This document shows, piece by piece, positions 35,249 to 49,183 of a DNA stretch of 64,000 nucleotides. Positions within the stretch are counted from its first letter, which is position 1. Each line of letters begins with the position of its first letter. Origin of the DNA: Sporodiniella umbellata (lineage: Eukaryota > Mucoromycota > Mucoromycetes > Mucorales > Rhizopodaceae); the NCBI GenBank assembly GCA_025677835.1, contig JAIXMR010000054.1, forward strand, positions 62,001-126,000, written 5' to 3'. The notes beneath the pieces were generated by a model. The model ran no database searches. It was not told where the DNA came from and saw only the letters and a program-made list of their open reading frames with translations. Position numbers and translations under genes: made by a program.

Positions 35249-38200
35249 TTATTTATTTTCTAAAGGTGAAGGCAGCTTACAGTGCCACATAACAAAAGGC
35301 GGCTCAGAGCCTTTTCCTTTAAATGCTGCAGTAGTTTGTTTGCGAGGATGGCAGCTACACATGTATGTATCGTTGGTTGTAGACTGGAGTGTATTTATAC
35401 CTCCGCTTAATAGAACAACTCTTGGAAAATGCTTTTTTACTAAATCGGCAGCAAACTGTATGTACTTTTTTTAATATGATACCAAGTATTTGCTCATTCA
35501 ACTCACCTCTGGTCCGCTGCTGTCATTTTCGTTTGCAACCACAACATGATATTTCTTGTTCAGTTTCTTTAATGCATTGGTATAGCTATTTAATTGCGCT
35601 ATTTGTACGTTTCTGGAATGATGTATATGTCCATATGAAAATCTAAAAATGAATTGTATCAACGTAAAATAGCAAGAAAAAGGCTCTTACTCTGATTCAC
35701 TTCGGATATCTAGTATCAACGAATACGGAAGAATTCTTTCAAGATCATATATAGACAGACGAGGCGAGAGTTCACTCTTTTTGGTTTCGATTGAGATAGG
35801 CGATTCCCAATGTTTTGTCTATAGAAACAGATGTAAGTCTTGTGAAATTTAAGGTAAAGCTACCAATCCTGCCTCATCTTGCTTTTCAGATTTGGCTCCG
35901 TGTATTCTTGCAACGGCGCTAGGAGGTGTCACTTTGCACATATTTAGCGCGCTTTGTACGCACTTTTCTATATCGACTTTAGGGAAACTATCTGAAAACA
36001 AGACAATACAGTCATTGAATTCGTAGCCTAAAAGAGTATCGCGAATTTGCCTCAAAATAGCAATTCCTGCAAACAAAGGTAAAGAAGATGGCCCAACAAG
36101 AAATTTATCCCATAAGTGATATATTTTGTCAAGCGGGAATACATCTATTTTGTGTTTCAGAGAAAAAAGAATGTCAGTTAATTTGCGGTAGGCAGAAAAA
36201 TAATTACGTGTAAACAATGTTAAAAACCATGGTATAGCATAGAGATCCGGCATAAATCCTATATAATCTAAATGACTTGATAATTCAGGATCGTGAAAGC
36301 TCAAAAGATGTCTAAAAACAGCCAGATACTCCTGAAGGACAGATGTATTGTCGGACAAGAAAAAATTGTTTAGGAATTTTGGGATGAACTTTTGTAAAGA
36401 GGCAAAAGCTATAGCTTCGTCATTAAAATTTAGAGCCAAAAAAGGAGCACATAATGAGTCAAGTCCTATATATACGAATATTTAGTCGCTTTTTAGTAAA
36501 CGACAATAGTAACAATACCTTGCCAATATACCAGATTGGGATTGGCCGCTACCCATGCTTTCAGTAATCTCCTAAGTCTTTCATGGCCAGTAGACGAAGC
36601 TAGAAGTTGGTTGTATTGGTGGCATCTTGGTACATCCAGCTCAATCTATAGACGACAATTGACTGTAAGCGCGACTCTTTTGACGTTTCGTAAGTATACC
36701 TGTCTTTCTGTTAAAAGATCAATAGACTTAATTGCTTGGCCATATGTATACTCTGGATTGCCTTGAACCCCGAGAACAGCTGCCCATATTTTTCCTCTCA
36801 GCAAGGGAGGTATATCTACTTTTGCGTGGTGCAATATTTCATTTCTTGATGCCGGATATTGCCGTAATAGCTGAGAAAATAACGACAGACGATACTTTTG
36901 GTAGTTTACATCCTGTTCTCTTAAAAATAGTGGAAGCTTGAGTGCTGTGTTATTACCGCCTCCTGTATTGCTATTAGTTGGTGGATATGGCCCAGAGACT
37001 GCGCTGTTAGCAGACAATGATGAGGTAGATCGCGACCTTCCCAATGATGATATACGTTGCAAAGATTTTGACGAGGACGGTGTCGTAGGCGTAGAAGCAC
37101 CATTGGCGTCGGTAGTTGCTTCTGAAGTAACGGCTAAAGACGAAGAGTCTTCCTCAAACATCAAATCGTTACAGTAGTCTTCTTTCTCACCATCGCTAGG
37201 CTCCTCCAAAAGGAAATTGACGTCGTTTTCTTCAACAAGCATGAAATAATCGGTATCCCATTCGAATTTATCCGTTGCAGTTTTCTGACCTTCCTCCAGC
37301 CTTTGATAAAGCTCTTTAAATCCGAGAACAAAAACAGCATCAGAATATAGCTGTGTGATGTCTGTTACATTTTCTCCAAGTTCGACAGCGTCTGTCAACA
37401 TACATACACGTGGTAGCTTTTTTATCACAGGTGTCGATAAAAATACTCCTCTCTTCATGAGATCCAATTCAACATCTCCACCAGCCAATCTCCATAAGTT
37501 ATATATATGCGGTAATGGTATCCCTCTAAGCATCTCCTGAGTTTTTTCTTGACTTTTACTGTTTTTCGCGTCAATGGTTTCTTGATCCAATTCATCTGAT
37601 ACGAGTACTGAACCTTCGAGCCACTCGCTACTTTTTTCAAATTCCGCGTTTATAAAAAAGGGACTTGCTAGTGCTTGCGTTATACTGTATCTTGTCTCCA
37701 CGGAAACATCAAGACACCTCAACACAAACTTTCTAAATTCCTCCTCTTCTTTATTCTTTGATGTAGTTTGTAAAAAGCTTAATATAACCTTGTTGATATC
37801 TAAAGACTCTATTCCATCTCTGTTCCATATATCGCAAGAAGGGTCTTCATCTGACCATTCCTTTAAAGTTAAGAGTGAATCGAATATGAGGCCAATGTCG
37901 GTTGTGGTCCAAAAGGAATTTCGTGTATATTGCTCAATTAATATAACCCCCATTGCCCATACATCTCTCTATACGATAGCGTTATCCATACTGCACTGAA
38001 GGCTCAAGTAAAACCTTCAAGCATATCCGTTTCTTTTTACCTTGTCATAACATGTTTCAAAAGGTTCCTCCAAACATTCAGGTCCTAAATAAGGCGGGTG
38101 TCCAATCGGAAAGTCCACATTTTTACCATAGCTAGTCATATAATAAAGCCCATATCCAAAAAGCTTTATATGGTTCTATTAAAGCGATGAAAAGAAAACA

Positions 38201-38868
38201 CTGTTTAATAAACACGAACATTTTTTTTTTTCGCTCAAGGTAATTTACCTTAGAATCGAGCAGTATATTTTTTGGTGATAGAGAAGCGTGAATAATGTTC
38301 TTTTCTCTAAGATACTGTAGTGCTGAAAGAATTTCGTGTGCCCATTGCCGAACCACCAGGTTGCTTATAGCAATAAGCGTGTTAATATGCATACATATAT
38401 CGACAGGTGTATTTCTCACCTGACAGAAGGTGGACTTTCTAAAGTTAAACTTCGAATTTTTTGAAGTGAAGAGTCGAAATGCTCAGATACAATAAACAGC
38501 CTGTCTATGACTAACATGTAAGCCCAAAGCTTATGCATCGCCAATCAATTCTTTACCGTTTTTTCCTCGATGAATATCAATGTACTCGCATAAATTCTCA
38601 TGAAACAAAGTCTACTACATACATTTTAGTTAGGACATCTCAGAATTTGCGTGCTGCATTTATTCTTTTTTTTTTTTTTTTTTTGAGAAACTGCCTTCAA
38701 ACTTTGAAACTGTCCCATAATCTGAGAAGGTGCGGATAAAGCTAAATGGCCTGACTGAGCTAATGTCTCGGACACTTTGGAAGAAGCCACAAAATTAACA
38801 GAGGCTAATTTTGAATTCTCATCGCTTTGCCGAATCTGGATATCATTAGAAATAGCAAACAAAGCCAT
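35249..38868 (-). CDS. TBCK: TBCK: pseudokinase-TBC-rhodanese protein
   Basis: Eleven exons: 38868..38692, 38611..38557, 38510..38420, 38363..38249, 38175..38041, 37968..36700, 36645..36519, 36465..35864, 35818..35691, 35642..35507, 35455..35249; 1013 aa. Protein-kinase-like fold about 30-300: the catalytic loop reads [13 protein letters not shown], so the HRD Asp is missing (pseudokinase), as in animal TBCK. TBC domain about 585-800 with the arginine-finger motif IELDVPR and glutamine finger YWQ, both intact, so Rab-GAP activity is possible. Rhodanese domain about 870-1000 ([21 protein letters not shown]). The active-site Cys of a working rhodanese is not seen. In animals TBCK is part of the FERRY complex on early endosomes that carries mRNAs. 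The gene is absent from many yeasts. Confidence 0.93.
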
Positions 38869-39568
38869 TGTCTTGTATTATAACAGAGAGAAAAGTTTTC
38901 TCGTATGAAGAGATGGAGTGAAGTAGAATTTAAAAGGCCGATCTACAATATCAATTGCTTTTTAAGCAATATCTGTCGCAAGCATAGGACTTTAATACAC
39001 CAACTCACTTTGGCAATATTGTACGTACTTGCAAACTATAAACTCGCTTCGATGTATTACTTGGGACACTTAAAGATCGTTGATATTTATAAAGCACAGT
39101 TTGATAGACCCAGTCTGAATATACTCTCAAAAACAACCAAAAAAGAGAAAAAATAAACCATTCATAATGACACTTTATAATTTCCGAACACAGCGATAGG
39201 TGTCTGAGAAAGTCTAATACTATTATCTCCATAACACAACTTCGACCAAAAAAAAAAAAAAAATAGAACAAACGTAAGTAAGAATGTTTGTCTGCAAAGA
39301 TGAGACGAAAGAAACTGGAAGCTAATGGAGGCTTTTTTTTTCCTTTTACTAAGACACGATAAACGTTTTTTATTCCAAGCTCTAGTTAACCGCAATTTGA
39401 AAGTCACCAGCAAGACTCTAAAATGCTAAGAAAAAATGACAGGATAGTAAGGTACCACAAAACAAAAAGAGAGACAGCATCTACATATACAACATAAAAC
39501 AATCGTCAGATATATACAATTCTGACTACAAACTTGAGCAAGTCTGACCGATCCTTTATTGGTTGTGT
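38869..39568. other. Intergenic, TBCK promoter and ASK1 3' flank
   Basis: 700 bp. An ATG-started 83-codon frame at 38905-39156 on the plus strand has no recognisable domain and is probably chance. A runs near 39248. Confidence 0.5.
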
Positions 39569-40591
39569 TTAACTACTTGTATCCTCTGATGCCGACTCGT
39601 TATTCTGTGATTGTACATGCCGCAAATCGTCACCTTTACTACTTAATACTCTATTAATAGTAGGTGTACTCACAAGATCTGAAGGCCATGATCGATAATT
39701 GCGAGACATACGATTGCTTGGAGACTGTACCAGTCTTCTAAGTCTCGGTAATTCCTCATTTCTTTTCATTTTTTTTAGCCGTATTTCTCTACCGCTAAAA
39801 AAGTTCTGATATCTGAGACTGTCATCTTGACTCGTTGAAAAAACATCAGCATAATCCTCTTCTATTCTGGATAGTCGTTTGGGCTCTTCCTCAGACGATT
39901 CTGACATGTTGTCTTCTATTTTTTTTATTTCATGTTCAACAAATACATGCATGGCTTTTCTTAACGGTGTTTTTTCTCTGGATGGTGTAAATGCTGTTGT
40001 GCGTGGTGGGGAGGCTATCTGGTTACCATATTCGTCTAGTAAAGCACCTTGACTATTTACAGAATTAGGTGTAGATGCATTCGATTCCATATTATTGTGA
40101 TTCTTGTCTGTTTTTTTGTCAATTTTTTCCTTAGTGTGCTCTCTTCTTACAGACCCTACAGATTGCGGTACGTGAGGGCCAGCTCTAAAACTTTCTCTGG
40201 TAGATGGTGTTTCATAGATGTTATCTAAAATGCTATTTTTGCGAAGACTTGGCCAATAAGCTCTAGCAGCTAGGCGTTCTTGTGGCGAAAAGGGGGGTCT
40301 GTTGGTATTTGAAGTTGTATTCTGATCTATTGCTCGGCCTGCTAATTTAAAAAAATCCAGCCAAATCTTATTTTAAGCTGATTAATAGATGTCTCGGTTG
40401 AATAAAGGCCTGGAATCTACCTTGGTGCTATCCCACATCTGCTCTGTGGCTTCTGCAAATCGCTCTAATTCAGGCATAATCTTCGAAGCTACAATGTGGT
40501 TACATTTTGCGAAATTCTCGTCTATTTCCTGCAAATTCAAAGTTATTTGTTGTTGTGTTCTTTCAAGTTCACTGCTTTTCTCTTCCTCCAT
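39569..40591 (-). CDS. ASK1: DASH complex subunit Ask1
   Basis: Two exons: 40591..40421 and 40366..39569; 322 aa. The first 75 residues are the conserved Ask1 domain: ELERTQQQITLNLQEIDENF, CNHIVASKIMPELERFAE, then across the intron STK-IWLDFFKLAG. The rest is Ser/Thr/Pro-rich and disordered with several TP/SP sites (e.g. SPPRTT, FTPSREKTP), a pattern typical of Ask1, which is phosphorylated by Cdk1 in yeast. DASH/Dam1 rings couple kinetochores to microtubule plus ends and are specific to fungi and some protists. I chose ATG 40591 because the Ask1 alignment starts right after it. Exon positions may be off by one base. Confidence 0.88.
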
Positions 40592-41193
40592 CGGCGACAA
40601 GCAACTGTATTTTTATTTATTTTTTTGAAAAAAAAAAAAAAAACACGAAAAAAACTTATGCGATACCAATAACCCCGACAACTGATTCTTGAGCAGAAAA
40701 CCCGTAAGCCGCTATTTATTTGAGCAAAACACTATAGAAAAGACGAAGTCAAACAACTCATAGAACCCGCTTTACTTTTCTAAAAATACGAGCATTGACT
40801 AGATAAACTATACGTTTTCCTGTCTTTATCTCATTTCTGTTGTTCACAGATATACAGTTATTATCATAAAGAATCTTGCAACAAAAGTGCCGATAAAAAA
40901 TTGGAAGGTGCCCTCATTTTTCAAGCCATGATAGGAGAATCAAATAATTTCACATGAAATAGATACATCTGAGTTAACACTATAGCTGATGTACAACACC
41001 AAGACTAATACCATTCTCCTCAGACAGCTATCCGTTTTACTAACAAAAACCTTTTCTAGATGGATTCGAAACAAAGACCGATAGTTATTTATTTACCAAA
41101 TGATTCTATTTTTTACCAGACCTTTATTATATGTTGATTGTTGTTTTTGTATGTAAGCTACAAGCAGGATAGTCAAAAAAAAAAAAAAAAAGT
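40592..41193. other. Intergenic, nothing recognised
   Basis: 600 bp of AT-rich sequence between the ASK1 promoter and the 3' end of the CUE gene. Poly-A at about 40628-40642 and 41177-41191. No gene seen. Confidence 0.5.
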
Positions 41194-42128
41194 CTATTGG
41201 CTTCGTTGCTGAAAGGCCTGCATCATGTGTTCTCTTCTCTTTTCAGCTGTAAGAGAGTTCAACTCGTCTACAGACATGTCATCGAACGATTTTTCTGGAG
41301 ACACTTCAGGTTGGAGAGGGTTGTTCTCTACAATAGGCACTTCGTTTTTCTTTTTTTTTTGTTCCATCATACGTCTTGTAAAAAAAAAAAAGTTAATTAA
41401 AGGTTTTTATACAAAACAAATGATTTACTTTCTAGCTTGGAGAACCATGAATTCTTTACGCTTTTTGAGTATCTCTTGTCGTTTATCGGGGCTGGTTTCC
41501 CATGTTTTAGGTGGTTCCTCTTGTTGGTCTACTTGATCAACGTTGATTCGATATCTTTGAACCAAGTCTGCATGCTGAGGTGATATACGGGAACTAGAAG
41601 TAGATGCGTTCGCAGTGGTATTATTAGTGGGAGGAACAGCTGAGACTGGCTATTTGCAGAAAGAAAAAGAGGAAGGAAAGATATTAGTTGGTTTTTTGAA
41701 TGACTTCAAAGTACTTACCAGAGGCAGACCACCATCGCGAAGAACGTTATCTACAGTAGCTTCAACAGACCCTGTCCTTTGTAAATCTGCTTGAATAGCT
41801 GCTGTAGGAATATCGGGAAACATGGCTCGTACCATCTCAATCTTTTTTTTTTTTTTTTTTTTTTTGCCAATGTTACCATCTATAACTGAAAACTCAATTT
41901 CTCTTTTTCTTTACCATTTGAGAAGTGACACGATGCTGAGGTCTTCTAGAAGTCTGTCTTTGACTAGTTCGTTGATTTGAAGGATTAGATTGATTTCCAC
42001 CTATATTAAGTTTTTTTTTTTAAGTTTTCTGATGTTGCTTTTGCTCTTAAAGTAGCTTTACCAAGCATCCATCGTAAAATGACGAGAATCAGAAAAACAG
42101 CCACAAGTATAGAGACGCTATCGTTCAT
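41194..42128 (-). CDS. ER-membrane CUE-domain protein (Cue1-like)
   Basis: Five exons: 42128..42062, 42000..41915, 41841..41719, 41649..41429, 41374..41194; 225 aa. A single N-terminal membrane helix (VSILVAVFLILVILRWMLG, 4-22), a polar Gln/Ser/Arg-rich linker, a CUE domain at about 50-92 (MVRAMFPDIPTAAIQADLQ, RTGSVEATVDNVL) with the MFP and terminal hydrophobic ubiquitin contact, and a helical, Lys/Gln-rich C-terminal half (KKRKEFMVLQARKRMMEQK, DDMSVDELNSLTAEKRREHM). This layout is that of yeast Cue1, which anchors and activates the E2 Ubc7 in ER-associated degradation; AUP1-like proteins are an alternative. The intron before the CUE exon ends in about 24 A before AG. Confidence 0.82.
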
Positions 42129-43810
42129 TAGGCTCAAACTTGTTAAAAAGAAGAAAGAACTAGAAATGAAACTCAGAAAAGAACAAAGAAAGGTGTTTAT
42201 TGTTTATTTGTGCGTTTTTTTAAAAAAAAAACCTCCTCTGATACTTCTGATTACAACAATAGGAGTAGAGACCTAGTTGTTGTCGAATAAAAAATACAAT
42301 GCAAACATATACTAACTCTTACTAAAATTAATTTGTTCTTCCTTGTTAGCTGTCAGTCTACAGCGAACATATATAGCTGTCTTTAGTCTTTAAACAAAAT
42401 AGTTACGACAAGAACCAAAACTCGCTTATCTCCCATCATTTCTATCCAACTCAAAGATTGCATTGACTTTTGATAATAAGTGAAGCACAATAAGACTGAA
42501 GGTAGAGACTTCAAAAAAAAAAAAAAAAAAACCTGTGGTCTCTCAGTTTCTTTATGTTTACATGCATACCTGGGTCTAAAGCGATGAGTGACTTGTAACA
42601 TCAAATCCTATTTATAATTGGGCCAAAAAAAGGCACATATAAACTGACTGTATGTATGGCTGAAAACGGCGTATTATAAGAAAGTTTTTTGCGATAGGAC
42701 TTGCTCAGGTACATGTAACAACGTATAAAATAAGATCCCTTAACAATCGTCTGTAAGCACTGTACTGTTAGAAAATATTCTCAGCTAAGAATACTGTTTT
42801 TTGGTCTGTTTAAATATAAAAATATAAATCTTACTCGCCGATGCTATCAAAATTCAATACTACAACAAATATTAGTCATTGCGTCCTACAAGTAGTGTGT
42901 TGGTCTTGTTATAAAGATATATGATTGCTTTATTTTAACCCAACTCCAAAGTTTCCCATATTATAAATTGCTATTTATAAACGTTTTGGCTCGCGTATGT
43001 ATACTAATTTCTTTGAATATACAAGGATAAAGCCTTTATCGTAAGCAAAAGCCAAAATGAAGTACATGATTGATTTTTTGATGGATAATCCATGAATGAA
43101 TTAAATACTCTTTTCTCAATCAAGTTATATTTGACCCAATCTCGTACCAAAATGAAGAGCCACAAAAAAAAAACACACTATGACTCATGTCTGTTTTTCC
43201 AATTCCAATAGAGACTGTAGTGAAATTGGCAACAAACTTCTATTGTTGTGTATTAATATGGAATTACTATCTACTACTTTGTGTTCAACATGACAAACTA
43301 ATCGATACGTCTATCTATAACGAGAAAAGACAAGTATTTTTTGTATCTTTACAAGTGATGGATTTAAAACACGCTTGCTAACTTGCAAAGAATGCTAGTT
43401 ATGTTTATCTGTAGAGCTCGAGCCCCCTGTTAAAGACCACCTGTCTTGACCACAAACTTACTTTGTAAACTGAGAGTTGTACTTGATCTCTGTAGTGTTT
43501 TTATAACCGCTTTTAAGCAAGTTTTTAAAGTAGTTTTTTTTTTTTTTTTGCAAACATGATACGACAAAATAGAACAGACAACATGACTTCAAAAAACACG
43601 ACATTAATTTCTATAAGAGTGCTCTTAATTTTGATTGGCTACAATAGTGCCTGTTGGAATCAGTGCAAAAAAATATAATTCTGCCCATTCTGTTCCTTCT
43701 AAATTTTTTTTTTTTTTTTTTTTTTTTTATTGCTTGCTTTCAAGCGCAACTAATTAAAAAAAAAAAAAAAAAAAAAAGAAACGGTCCTCCCACCATTTTA
43801 ATTATACACC
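42129..43810. other. Divergent intergenic region, 1.7 kb, no gene recognised
   Basis: AT-rich, poly-T/poly-A at 43530-43550 and 43702-43778. Short open frames, e.g. plus 43187-43381 and minus 42383-42604, have no family features. A CCAAT-type ATTGG at about 43635 lies 175 bp before the winged-helix gene. Confidence 0.5.
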
Positions 43811-46420
43811 ATGTCAGAGTCACCTGCAGTAGATACGGAACTTAGTCAATTGAACATTCCTGATGATCTAAGAGGAAATTCATCGTTTATGAAAGTCATG
43901 ACAACGTTGTTTCATTATGGAAATCAATCCATGAATGCCACTCAGTTAGTGATTGCCATCCGAGCTCTTAATTTGTTAGCGTTGAGGTAATTACATGTAT
44001 ATATATATGGTAAATGCCCATGTATATGTATTTACATATTGAATGGTGTGGGATAGAGGTGAAACACCCAGAAGTACCATTCAAGGCATCATTTCTACAT
44101 CACGTAAATTAGCGAGAGATTTGAAGATTTCCGATCCTTTTCGTATTGATAGAGATGGTACTGGGAGACAAACTAAATACGCCATTTCAGAAGAAATCAT
44201 GAATGGAGTTGAGCCTCCTATAATCGACATTCCCGATGAGCCCATTGTGCTTCGACCCGTTGAGCACCCTTGTCCAGGCACAAAACGCACACGCAAACCA
44301 CCTACACTTTATTATAATAGCTCAAAACAGCGTAACAAAAAGCGCACCAAGAAAGTTAGAAGGAGTTTTGAGGATGACCAAAATTCCGATGTTGAAATAG
44401 ATGCCGATGAGGATTTCGAGTAAGGCTATTTATTTTTCTAAACCGGTTGGCTAAAAACAAAAAAAAAAAAAACCAAAATCTCTTTTGTACGAACTGTAGC
44501 GGATTTGTAATAGAAGGCAATGGAGGATTGGAAGAAGAAGCATCAGCAGCACCAGCAGTAGTAGAAGAAGAGGACACGATATTTGACTATAGTTTACTCT
44601 ATTCACCGCCTACTTCAGACATGGACTATATTGACAAGATCAATTTCAACGAATACCCAATAGCAGCTCATTTCGCGATTGTTCAACAAAAGGGGTATTC
44701 CTACCCACGTTTCCGATCCCACGAAAAGATCAAAATCCCCAAAGTTAATTGTGAAGACAAATTCCGAGTGACGGACATTGGGAAAGACGGAGTTGTGGTG
44801 GGCCGTTTGTTTGTCTTGGCGGATGGTCATGGCGGTCCTGGGTGTTCAGAGTACTTTGTTCGACATATTCCTGCCGCGGTAGAAAAACTCTGTCAGCAGT
44901 ATGATCCTGAGACTTTACTTGAGACTGCTGTGCAAATCAAGATGCAATGTGACATCAAACAGGTCATTCAAACTTTGGACGAACAGTATTTAAAAATCAA
45001 ATTGGAAGAGTTGACTAAAAACGAAGGAGACAACGATGGTTGTACTTTGATTTTCAACATTTTCTTTGGCGAGTGGCTCATCAATGTGAATGTGGGTGAT
45101 TCACGTTCGATTCTGATATCAGCTCCTGAGCCACAAGCTGGTAAACCGGATCTGGTCGAATCAGGCGGTTTGTTAGGTGCTGATGTGGATTACAAAATGG
45201 ATGTTGTTTTTGCGTCTCAGGACCATAAGCCCTATTTGGAGCATCTTGCCCGGGAGATTCTTGAGAATGGAGGCGAATTTATAGATTCTGTTCAGAATCG
45301 GTTAATTAAAGTGGATGTAGACAAGTTGAAAGAGGATGGCAACCGACATGCAAAACGGTTAGCTTTAAAAAATGCTAGAATCCGACCCAAAGCGCCCCAC
45401 CCGGTGGGTACGGATGCTGTATCCATAGCAACGGCTGAACATGCTACGGAGGAGAGCTTTGGACAAGAAGAACAAGACGCTCTGAATGGCTGGGCAGCTC
45501 AGAGCGCTGTACGTACTACAGCTACCCAGTCTCTCCTCGCCTCACCTCCAGTGAAGAACCGTCGTGTTCCGTCTTTGAACGTAGCGCGCTCCTGTGGCGA
45601 TCTAGACTTTAAGATGGACCCTCAACACAAGATCATTTCATGTGAGCCCGATGTTACGTTTATCAGGATCAAAGACCAACCTTTTGGCGAACATACTTTA
45701 CTTCTTAATGGACCTCACAAAGAGAAGCGAAGACACTTTCTTTTTATGAGTACCGATGGCACTTTTGATTACATGTACGAGGAGACAGCCGAGAGACAGA
45801 ACCGGGCTATTGCCAAAGTGATTGGTCCGATGATTGAAGATGGGGAAAAGATTGGAAAGTATCTATTGATAGAGGAAGAAAGGGTCAAGGGAGCTACGAT
45901 TGAGCATAATAAACCTGCAGACCTGATGGAGGAGCCAGAAGCCATCAGTGACAATCCGCAGGCACCGGCTTTAAAAGCCAGTAGTGAAGATACAGGTTTA
46001 GAAATCAAAACAGAATGCTCTGAAACAGTGATTCCTGATACGGCTCTAGAGCAGACTCTGGATGATACAGTGATGGAGGAAGAATCAAAACAAACAAAAG
46101 ACAGTAAGAAGGCAAGGAAAGAGAATGAGCCTCAGGTCTATATCGAAAGTATGGAAGAGGACATCAGGATACAGACAGAGGAAATCAAATCAGAAGATGT
46201 GACAGAAAATCAAGAGACAGTGGTTGAAAAAGAACCCTTGCCCCGTATACCTTTACTGTATCGTGAGTTAACAGAAGAAGAATCCCAGGCACGTAAAGTG
46301 AAAGAGCGTACACTTGTTCATTCTGCAAGGTATTTTGCTAATCGAGAAGGCGCACAAGGATTTTTTGCATCCACACTACAAGATTATGACGATTGTACTA
46401 TTGTTCTTGTTGAAATATAA
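43811..46420 (+). CDS. Winged-helix (Gds1-like) domain fused to PP2C-type phosphatase
   Basis: Best model is one gene, three exons: 43811..43986, 44057..44419, 44500..46420; 819 aa. N-terminal 1-120: winged-helix-like fold (FMKVMTTLFHYGNQSMNATQL, RGETPRSTIQGIISTSRKL) similar to HARE/Gds1-type DNA-binding domains, followed by a Lys/Arg-rich acidic-tailed linker. Residues about 230-560: PP2C fold with RLFVLADGHGG, DGCTLIF, INVNVGDSR, ASQDHKP, ARSCGDLDFK and FMSTDGTFDYM; metal-binding Asp and Gly positions are kept. Then a Glu-rich disordered region and RYFANREGAQGFFAST, ending DDCTIVLVEI, the last PP2C strand, so the disordered part is an insert. The join uses GTAAGG and an AG after a pyrimidine tract and is in phase. 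If that intron is not spliced, the first product ends at 44423 with 180 aa and the phosphatase would start at ATG 44620. Confidence 0.75.
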
Positions 46421-46494
46421 GTACCCATATTTATCCCCTCTTATTCCTTTGACTTTTTTCTATCTATCTATATCTATCTATCTATCTATCTATC

Positions 46495-46528
<34 letters not shown>

Positions 46529-46551
46529 GAAATTTTCTCTTTGATAGATTC

Positions 46552-46584
<33 letters not shown>

Positions 46585-46728
46585 GTCAATTTATCTTGAT
46601 GTAAGGAGCTACGTAAACATTGCTTCATGCATTTGAATATCCGACGCACTGAAAAAACCAATCCAAGGTTTTTATTTATTTATTTATTTGGTTTTCTTTT
46701 TTTTTTTTTCAAGTATTCAAATCAAAGA
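46421..46728. repeat. (TATC)n and (TA)n microsatellites plus poly-T
   Basis: TATC/TA units at about 46460-46522 and a T run of about 27 at 46553-46580 fill the gap between the PP2C gene and the next plus-strand gene. Promoter elements were not recognised. Confidence 0.85.
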
Positions 46729-47835
46729 ATGGAAATCGACTACAAGTTACCTTTGGCCAAATTCTGTGGTTACTTTTTACTACTTCCAGTTTTGCTGTGG
46801 AAGATTGGACCCCAGATCCAAAAGAGCTATCGACAGAACACGGTAGAAAGTAGAGTGCTGTTGGGGTTGAGTTGCGTTGCGTTTGTTAGCACATGGAGCT
46901 ACTTTGGTCAGTTTCTGGTGTCCAACTATACAGCGTGGTCCAATTCCAAAGGCTTTCACTGGGAGTTTTCAATCAATGCGGTTTCTCACTGGTTATACAG
47001 TACCGATTTGCTTGAGATCTACGGTAAGGAATCAAGTGTGGATAGTTTACAATGGGTTTGGACACATCAGTTGAATACGTTTGTTGCTACTGTATGGACC
47101 CCTTTCTTGGCTATTGAAGGTAAGCAAAAGAAAAAAAAAAGAAAGGGTAACTGACGGAATATCAAAGGATGGAAACGCTGTATTCCTCATGTTTGGGTTT
47201 ATATGTGTTTGGGACATTGGATGGGCATCTCGACCGCGTCTGGGTTGTTCTTTACCGTATTGGCGGCCTATCCCCGGATCCGTCCAGGACCATCCAACAA
47301 GTTACTGGCTTTCTTGGGCTTTTCTGCTGTGGTAGGATTGAGCTTGGTGTCTATCCAACCTGCCTTGGCCTCGTATGGCCATTCGCTTTCGACACTCTTA
47401 GGACTGAGCCTGTCTCTCGGCACAGGCACCTTACTCGTTTCCTTTTCGGAACCCAAGAGTCAAACGATTTACGATGGCACGCCTAAATGGATCGCTCTGG
47501 CCTACAGCCTATCTGCTGGAGCCAACCTGTGTCTCTATCTCCAGGTGGGGCTCCGCGCTGTGTTGGAAAACCCCCAGGCTTTGATGATGTGTATGGACCG
47601 ATTCTTTTCTCAAGCTGCGGTTCGATCGATGGTGCAGATGGATGCGATGGCGAGCTCGGTGATTAGTATGGTCTGGATGTTTTCACAAGCGCAAGGGATT
47701 TGGAAACGATGTTTACCGCGCTGGGTCTGGGCCTTGGTGTTGGCCACGCCTGTATTGTCTGCGTCGGTCAGCCTGCCTCTGTTCTTGGCTGGGTGTGAAG
47801 CAGTCAGGCTGAGAGTTGTGAAGCGAAACGATTAA
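46729..47835 (+). CDS. Multi-pass membrane protein of unknown function, 352 aa
   Basis: Two exons: 46729..47119 and 47168..47835. About eight hydrophobic helices, e.g. LAKFCGYFLLLPVLLWKIG, VLLGLSCVAFVSTWSYFG, LLAFLGFSAVVGLSLVSI, STLLGLSLSLGTGTLLVSF, WALVLATPVLSASVSLPLFL. No signal peptide apart from the first helix, no transporter motif that I recognise. Two conserved-looking loops (HQLNTFVATVWTPFLAIEG and CIPHVWVYMCLGHWMGIS) flank the intron. GC content is higher than in its flanks. Function unknown. It is convergent with DPM1 (119 bp between stops). Confidence 0.85.
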
Positions 47836-47954
47836 GAGGACTTTATTCCTTTGTACATACATAGTCTCACTCATGGTAGTTATTAAAATAAACCAAAAGC
47901 TAGATAAAAAAAAGTCTAGGATTTTTTTTTTTTTTTTTTTTTTCTCCTTTATTA

Positions 47955-48995
<1,041 letters not shown>

Positions 48996-49142
48996 TCAAC
49001 CAGAAAAAAAGAAAATCAATCACTAAATAAATATAGAAAATAAAACTACGCGTGTAAAGCAAAACACTTTTGGAGGACATTGAATATTTAAGCCAATGAC
49101 TTTTTTATTCAAAGTGTCTTTGGATTACCCAATGATTGTCAA

Positions 49143-49183
<41 letters not shown>

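Noticed and set aside
38905..39156. ATG-started 83-codon frame in the TBCK promoter
   Set aside because: No domain, no relatives that I recognise, no supporting splice or leader features.
43187..43381. ATG-started 64-codon frame
   Set aside because: Low-quality composition, isolated in AT-rich spacer.
44620..46420. PP2C as an independent gene starting at 44620
   Set aside because: Possible, but the region before it lacks promoter features and a clean in-phase intron joins it to the upstream gene; kept as an alternative only.
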